A stretch of 8,266 nt of DNA from the NCBI GenBank assembly GCA_964580405.1, contig CAZOKM010000080.1:1-8266 (forward strand), in the 5' to 3' direction. Both the position numbers and the translations under genes were made by a program. Positions 4,748-8,266 of the stretch are shown here, piece by piece (position 1 is the stretch's first letter; each line of letters begins with the position of its first letter). The notes beneath the pieces are model-generated. The model did not search any database. It was not told the origin of the DNA and saw only the letters and a program-made list of their open reading frames with translations. This DNA comes from JAGTRI01 sp964580405 (lineage in GTDB: Archaea > Thermoproteota > Bathyarchaeia > Bathyarchaeales > DTEX01).

Positions 4748-5815
4748 ATGCTTTACAAGGAAGACTGGACCGAAGTCAAAGAACACTACAAGGCGTGGTG
4801 GAACAACGAAACCGACGAACCTATACTTCATGTCGCTGCGCCAAAAAAGGGCTACGAAAAAACGCTGTCTTGGTGGGGCTGGGGCTTCGCCAAGGACCCG
4901 AAAAACCCGCAAAATACCATAGACCAGTTCGAGGACTACTGCAGAAAAGTGTGGTTCGGAGGCGACGCGTACCCCGACCTCTGGATCAACCTCGGAGCCG
5001 GAGTGGCAGCAACGTTCATCGGCGCGCAGCCAAGGTTCAGAGGAGACTCCGAAACCGTCTGGTTCGAAACCCCCAAAACGTGGACCGAAATCGAGGAAAC
5101 GGACTACACGCCCCACGGAGAATGGTGGCAGACGACGAAGGACATTACTCGGTACGTGGCGGAAAAGGGCAAAGACAAGTTCACGGCGGGAATCACGGAC
5201 CTCGGCGGAATAACGGACATCCTCGCGTCGCTGCGTGGCTCGCAGAACCTCATCGTCGACTGCTTCAGGAACCCCGAAAAGGTGAAGGCGGCATCGCAGA
5301 AAATCCTCGACACGTGGCACACCTGCTACGACGAGCTGTACCTCATCTCCGAAGGCAGAACCCGAGGAAACTCAGCCTGGATGGGGCTCTGGTCGAAGGA
5401 ATGTTGGTATCCGATCCAGTGCGACTTCGCCGCGATGCTGTCGCCCAAGCTCTTCACGGAGCTCGCCTTCCCCTACATCAAGGAACAATGCAAACGACTA
5501 GAACGCACGATATACCTCGTGGACGGCCCCTGAGAGATACCGCACCTCGACGCCCTGCTCAGCATCCCCGAACTCGACGGAATCCAGTGGACGCCCGGAG
5601 CCGGACACTCAAACATCACCTCGCCCCAGTGGCTCAGCCTCTACACAAAGATACAGGAAAAGGGAAAAAAGCTGGTCCTGCTGGACGCCCCAGAAGCCGA
5701 AGCGCAGTTCTTGACGAAGAACCTCGAACCAAAAGGGCTGCAAATCAAGACCTTCTGCAAAAATGAAGACAAGGCACGAACTCTCCTCAAGGCTCTGGGT
5801 CGCAAGCAACGTTAA
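4748..5815 (+). pseudogene. URO-D-like protein of the 'trimethylamine corrinoid protein 2' group, interrupted by an in-frame TGA
   Basis: The intact frame would encode 355 residues, close to the family length, with a uroporphyrinogen decarboxylase-like TIM barrel (COG0407-like). The wider superfamily includes corrinoid and coenzyme M methyltransferases; this subgroup's reaction is not established. Visible features are the N-terminal HYKAWWNNETDEPILHV (13-29), WFGGDAYPDLWINLGAGVAA (69-88), TVWFE (103-107), GITDLGGITDILASLRG (148-164) and IYLVDGP (255-261). Codon 262 (5531-5533) is TGA; then EIPHLDALLSIPELDGIQWT and the rest of the barrel continue for 93 codons to TAA at 5813-5815 with unchanged codon use. 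Relatives, as I recall them, read DGPG at this point, so GGA to TGA (one base) explains it. The product is either a 261-residue truncation, a sequencing error, or readthrough. The ATG at 4748 has AGAGG ten bases upstream; an ATG at 4634 would add 38 Lys/Arg-rich residues foreign to the family. Confidence 0.75.
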
Positions 5816-5827
5816 TATGACGGGATG

Positions 5828-5835
5828 AATATAAC
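5828..5835 (+). promoter_or_regulatory. TATA-like box before sufC
   Basis: AATATAAC lies in the 54-bp spacer between the URO-D-like gene and sufC. Initiation about 25 nt downstream would fall around 5856, at the edge of the GGTGGGAG ribosome-binding stretch (5852-5859). This would give sufCB its own promoter with a very short leader. Cotranscription from upstream is not excluded. Confidence 0.3.
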
Positions 5836-5869
5836 CACTTAATAGTCCCATGGTGGGAGTGTACCCTTT

Positions 5870-6628
5870 TTGGCTGAAAACATTCTCGAACTGCGGAACG
5901 TCGCCATCGAGGTTGCGGGCAGAAAAATCCTCGAAGACGTCAGCCTCGAAATCCCAGAAGGCGAAGTCCACGTCCTCTTCGGACCGAACGGCTCAGGCAA
6001 AAGCTCGCTCCTCATGACCGTTCTGGGCATACCAGCTTACAAGATCACGTCAGGCTCCATACTGTTCAAGGGAAAGGACGTGACCCACATGCCCATAAAC
6101 GAAAGAGCCAAGCTCGGAATGAGCGTAGCCTTCCAGAACCCCCCAGCAATCCGCGGCGTGAAGCTCGGCGGAATACTCGAACACCTCGCAGCCGACAAGC
6201 GCGAAATAGGAGGGTTGATGGAAAAGGTCAAGTTCCCACCCGAGTTCCTCGACAGAGACGTGAACCTCGGCTTCTCAGGCGGAGAAGTCAAAAAGTCCGA
6301 AGTCCTGCAAATCTTCGCCCAGAACGGCGACTTCGTCATGCTCGACGAGCCCGACTCGGGCGTGGACGTCGAGAACCTGCAGGTCGTCGGAACCCTCATC
6401 AACGACATGCTCAAGGAGAAGTCGGCACTCCTCATCACCCACCAAGGGCACATCCTAAGATACGTGAACGCCGACAAAGCCCACGTCCTCATCAAGGGCA
6501 CCGTCGCGTGCTCAGGCGAACCCCTCAACATCCTCACCCAAATTCTGAACGAAGGATACGGTTGGTGCATGAAATGCCCGAAAACAATGAAGCTGCAGCA
6601 AAAGCAAAAGACAAGCCCGCTGCACTAG
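5870..6628 (+). CDS. sufC: SufC, Fe-S cluster assembly ABC-type ATPase
   Basis: A 252-residue soluble ATPase that partners SufB in the minimal SufBC (SMS-like) scaffold and drives its conformational change during Fe-S cluster building. All ABC elements are present: Walker A GPNGSGKSS (38-46), Q-loop AFQNPP (87-92), signature GFSGGE (134-139), Walker B FVMLDEPDSGVD (155-166) with E160, and the switch histidine H191 (LITHQGH). The D-P-D-S-G-V-D stretch after Walker B and the short A-loop region are typical of SufC as opposed to transporter ATPases, and no membrane subunit is nearby. A CxxC (WCMKC, 232-236) lies near the C-terminus, followed by a Lys/Gln-rich tail. The start is TTG at 5870, with GGTGGGAG ending ten bases upstream; the ATG at 5850 is out of frame. 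The last 55 bases overlap sufB, so the two are surely cotranscribed. Confidence 0.95.
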   Translation: MAENILELRNVAIEVAGRKILEDVSLEIPEGEVHVLFGPNGSGKSSLLMTVLGIPAYKITSGSILFKGKDVTHMPINERAKLGMSVAFQNPPAIRGVKLGGILEHLAADKREIGGLMEKVKFPPEFLDRDVNLGFSGGEVKKSEVLQIFAQNGDFVMLDEPDSGVDVENLQVVGTLINDMLKEKSALLITHQGHILRYVNADKAHVLIKGTVACSGEPLNILTQILNEGYGWCMKCPKTMKLQQKQKTSPLH

Positions 6629-7797
6629 GCCCCGACGTCGACGTCGCCAAGTTCACGCGGCAGACGAAGAGCTGGGACTCCTGCCCCATCGCGGAGCTCC
6701 CCGAAGACGTGCTCAGAAGGGCCTACGAAGTGGGCATGGTCCCCGAGAACGAGGCGCGGTCGGGAACCTTCTTCCAAGTAGACCATTCCGTCACGACCAA
6801 AATCGTCCAGCGCATGTTCGAGGGCAAAGCCGAAATCATGAGCACAGCCGACGCCATGAAAAAATACGACTGGGTCAAAGATTATTGGTGGAAGGTCGTC
6901 AAGGTCGACGCCGATAAGTACACGTCCCTCGCAGAGACTAAGTGGGACCAGGGCTACTTCATCAGAATACTGGAAGACCAGAAAGTCACGCTTCCGCTCC
7001 AAGCCTGCCTCTTCATCTCGACGAACAACCTCGACCAAAACGTCCACAACCTCATCATCGCCGAACCAGGCTCGGAAGCCCAGCTCATCACGGGCTGCAC
7101 GACGCACCTCAACGTCAACAGCGGGCTCCACGTCGGAATCTCCGAGTTCTTCATCAAAAAAGACGCGAAGCTCACGTTCACGATGATCCACAACTGGGCG
7201 CAAGGCTTCGACGTCCGACCCCGCTCTGCAGCAATAATCGACGACAACGGAGTCTTCGTCAGCAACTACCTGTGCTTCAAGCCCGTAAAAAGCCTCCAGA
7301 TGTACCCAACCGCATATTGCAGGGGCGTGAACTCGAGGGTCAGCTTCAACAGCGTCCTCTACGGCACCAAAGACTCGTACATCGACACGGGAGCCAAAGT
7401 CGTCCTCCAGAACGAGGGAACGCGGGGACAGGTCGTCGCGCGAACCATAGCCACCGACAACGCCAAAATCTACGCCCGAGGCTTCCTCCAAGGAGAACAC
7501 GACGACAGCAAAGCACACCTCGAATGCAGAGGACTACTACTGTCAGACAACGCCCAAATCTACGCCATCCCGGAGCTGCTCGCAAAAGCCAAAGGCGCCG
7601 AGCTCTCGCACGAAGCCGCGGTCGGAAAAATCGCCGAAGACCAGGTCCAGTACCTCATGGCGCGCGGGTTCACGGAGGACGAGGCAACCGCCCTCATCGT
7701 CAGAGGCTTCATGGACGTCAGCATCTTCGGACTCCCCAAAGACCTAGAGAACGAAATCAGGCGCATGGTCGAAGTAACAGCCATCAAAGCCCTATAG
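6574..7797 (+). CDS. sufB: SufB, Fe-S cluster assembly scaffold (SufBD family)
   Basis: A 407-residue cytosolic scaffold protein on which [Fe-S] clusters are assembled with SufC. The N-terminal part (about 1-130) is helical (WDSCPIAELPEDVLRRAYEV, 34-53); the right-handed beta-helix core runs from about 140 to 345 (NSGLHVGISEFF, TMIHNWAQGFDVRPRS, RGVNSRVSFNSVLYG, ARTIATDNAKIYARG); the C-terminal helices are SHEAAVGKIAEDQVQYLMARG (345-365) onward. C318 precedes H346-E347 by 28 residues, the same spacing as the functional C405 and H433-E434 of Escherichia coli SufB. Other cysteines are 37, 145, 175, 234 and 249. The ATG at 6574, with GGTG seven bases upstream, lies inside sufC; no later in-frame start comes before the conserved N-terminal region, so the overlap is forced. 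With no SufD here, a SufB homodimer is likely (SufB2C2). No cysteine desulfurase is nearby, so the sulfur source is unknown from this window. Confidence 0.95.
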   Translation: MPENNEAAAKAKDKPAALGPDVDVAKFTRQTKSWDSCPIAELPEDVLRRAYEVGMVPENEARSGTFFQVDHSVTTKIVQRMFEGKAEIMSTADAMKKYDWVKDYWWKVVKVDADKYTSLAETKWDQGYFIRILEDQKVTLPLQACLFISTNNLDQNVHNLIIAEPGSEAQLITGCTTHLNVNSGLHVGISEFFIKKDAKLTFTMIHNWAQGFDVRPRSAAIIDDNGVFVSNYLCFKPVKSLQMYPTAYCRGVNSRVSFNSVLYGTKDSYIDTGAKVVLQNEGTRGQVVARTIATDNAKIYARGFLQGEHDDSKAHLECRGLLLSDNAQIYAIPELLAKAKGAELSHEAAVGKIAEDQVQYLMARGFTEDEATALIVRGFMDVSIFGLPKDLENEIRRMVEVTAIKAL

Positions 7798-7807
7798 GCG
7801 CACAGGC

Positions 7808-8266
7808 TCAGGAATAGTCGGAAATCGACTTCTGCATCCTGCCTTCTCTCAGCCCCATGACGTACTCGGCGATGCTGTCGACGTCCCTGAACCTCAAGTT
7901 GAAGAGCTTGCTAGACCCCCAGCCCGTGCACTTTATGCTGGAAATGACCGACGCAGCCGTAACAGACTTCGCGAAGTCCCCCGTCAACTGGTAAGCCGCG
8001 AGAAATGCCCCGCACCAAGCGTCGCCCGCACCCGTCGTGTCCACAATCTTCTCTACAGGAAACCACAAGGCGGGAACCATCTGAACCTCGCCCTTGCCGA
8101 CTTTCACGATTGCCCCAAGCTCCCCCAGCGTCATCACGAGGGTCTTCGCCTCGAACATCCTGAACGCGACCGAAAGCGAATCAGTCTCGGTCAAAGCCTT
8201 CACCTCGGAGTCGTTGACGATGAAGAAGTCAACCTCGGAAGCCATCTCCCGAAGAACCCTACGGTC
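7808..8266 (-). CDS. PfkB/ribokinase family carbohydrate kinase, C-terminal part (gene runs off the right edge)
   Basis: The frame stays open to the window edge (DRRVLRE before the first methionine at 8245), so the true start lies outside. The 152 visible residues are about half of a normal PfkB kinase (roughly 300). They include FFIVNDSEVKALT, the substrate-lobe segment common in the family, LVMTLGELGAIVKV (the T-x-G-x-x-G strand), and the signature VDTTGAGDAWCGAFLAAY, in which the aspartate of GAGD is the catalytic base and the GAG forms the anion hole. The C-terminal helices follow (SVTAASVISSIKCTG). These enzymes phosphorylate sugars or nucleosides with ATP in the cytosol; the substrate here cannot be read from the fragment. 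The gene ends in TGA and converges on sufB with only 10 bp between, leaving no room for separate terminators. Confidence 0.9.
   Translation of the reverse strand, partial: DRRVLREMASEVDFFIVNDSEVKALTETDSLSVAFRMFEAKTLVMTLGELGAIVKVGKGEVQMVPALWFPVEKIVDTTGAGDAWCGAFLAAYQLTGDFAKSVTAASVISSIKCTGWGSSKLFNLRFRDVDSIAEYVMGLREGRMQKSISDYS

Noticed and set aside
5531..5533. Selenocysteine at the TGA
   Set aside because: The position should be a glycine in a conserved turn, the neighbouring genes give no selenoprotein context, and no SECIS-like element was recognised in the short 3' spacer.
4795..5766. Open plus-strand frame of 323 codons that spans the TGA of the URO-D-like gene in another phase
   Set aside because: The product is Arg/Pro-rich with no recognisable motif, as expected from out-of-phase reading of GC-rich codons. 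The URO-D motifs are in the 4748 frame.
6625..7518. Long minus-strand open frame opposite sufB (297 codons)
   Set aside because: It is antisense to an unmistakable SufB and is Val/Asp/Glu-rich, a mirror of GTC/GAC codon use.
6942..7817. Plus-strand frame of 291 codons overlapping sufB
   Set aside because: It is an Arg/Gln/Pro-rich shadow of sufB with no domain features.
1..8266. CRISPR array, insertion sequence, integrase, att site or replication origin
   Set aside because: No regularly spaced repeats, transposase motifs, terminal repeats or origin-like clusters were found on either strand.

Overview
The window looks like archaeal chromosomal DNA, probably from an uncultivated lineage such as a Bathyarchaeia-like member of the Thermoproteota; that placement is inference. 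The evidence is a SufC-SufB pair with no SufD, SufS or SufU beside it, a stand-alone Lrp/AsnC regulator, TATA-like boxes about 20-30 nt upstream of starts or presumed transcription starts, poly-T ends instead of GC hairpins plus U-tracts, and TTG starts. No rRNA, tRNA, CRISPR array, transposase or integrase was found.

Left part (1-2795), A/T-rich with A/T-ending codons. It holds a possible 3' end of an unknown gene (1-162), a HIT-family nucleotide-binding protein whose triad lacks the third histidine (171-575), an ornithine cyclodeaminase/alanine dehydrogenase family enzyme (729-1718), and a convergent Lrp/AsnC regulator (1879-2352) that may sense an amino acid related to the enzyme's substrate or product. 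A gap of about 440 bp (2353-2795) carries a 10-bp hairpin, a strong TATA element and a doubtful 84-codon AT-rich frame.

Right part (2796-8266), G/C-rich with mostly C/G-ending codons. A YggC-like P-loop kinase (minus strand) and a HAD-superfamily hydrolase (plus strand) diverge from a 66-bp spacer. A spacer with alternating CCAAAA/TTTTGG motifs follows. Next is a URO-D-like gene of the group often named 'trimethylamine corrinoid protein 2', split by one in-frame TGA exactly where a glycine is expected; the rest of the domain continues intact for 93 codons. Then comes sufC-sufB, the minimal iron-sulfur cluster assembly scaffold, with sufB starting inside sufC. A PfkB-family sugar kinase, cut off by the window edge, converges on sufB with a 10-bp gap.

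I see no complete new defence or mobile system. The points most worth a second look are the TGA-interrupted URO-D-like gene, the atypical HIT triad, the sharp composition change near 2.8 kb, and the motif array at 4489-4601.
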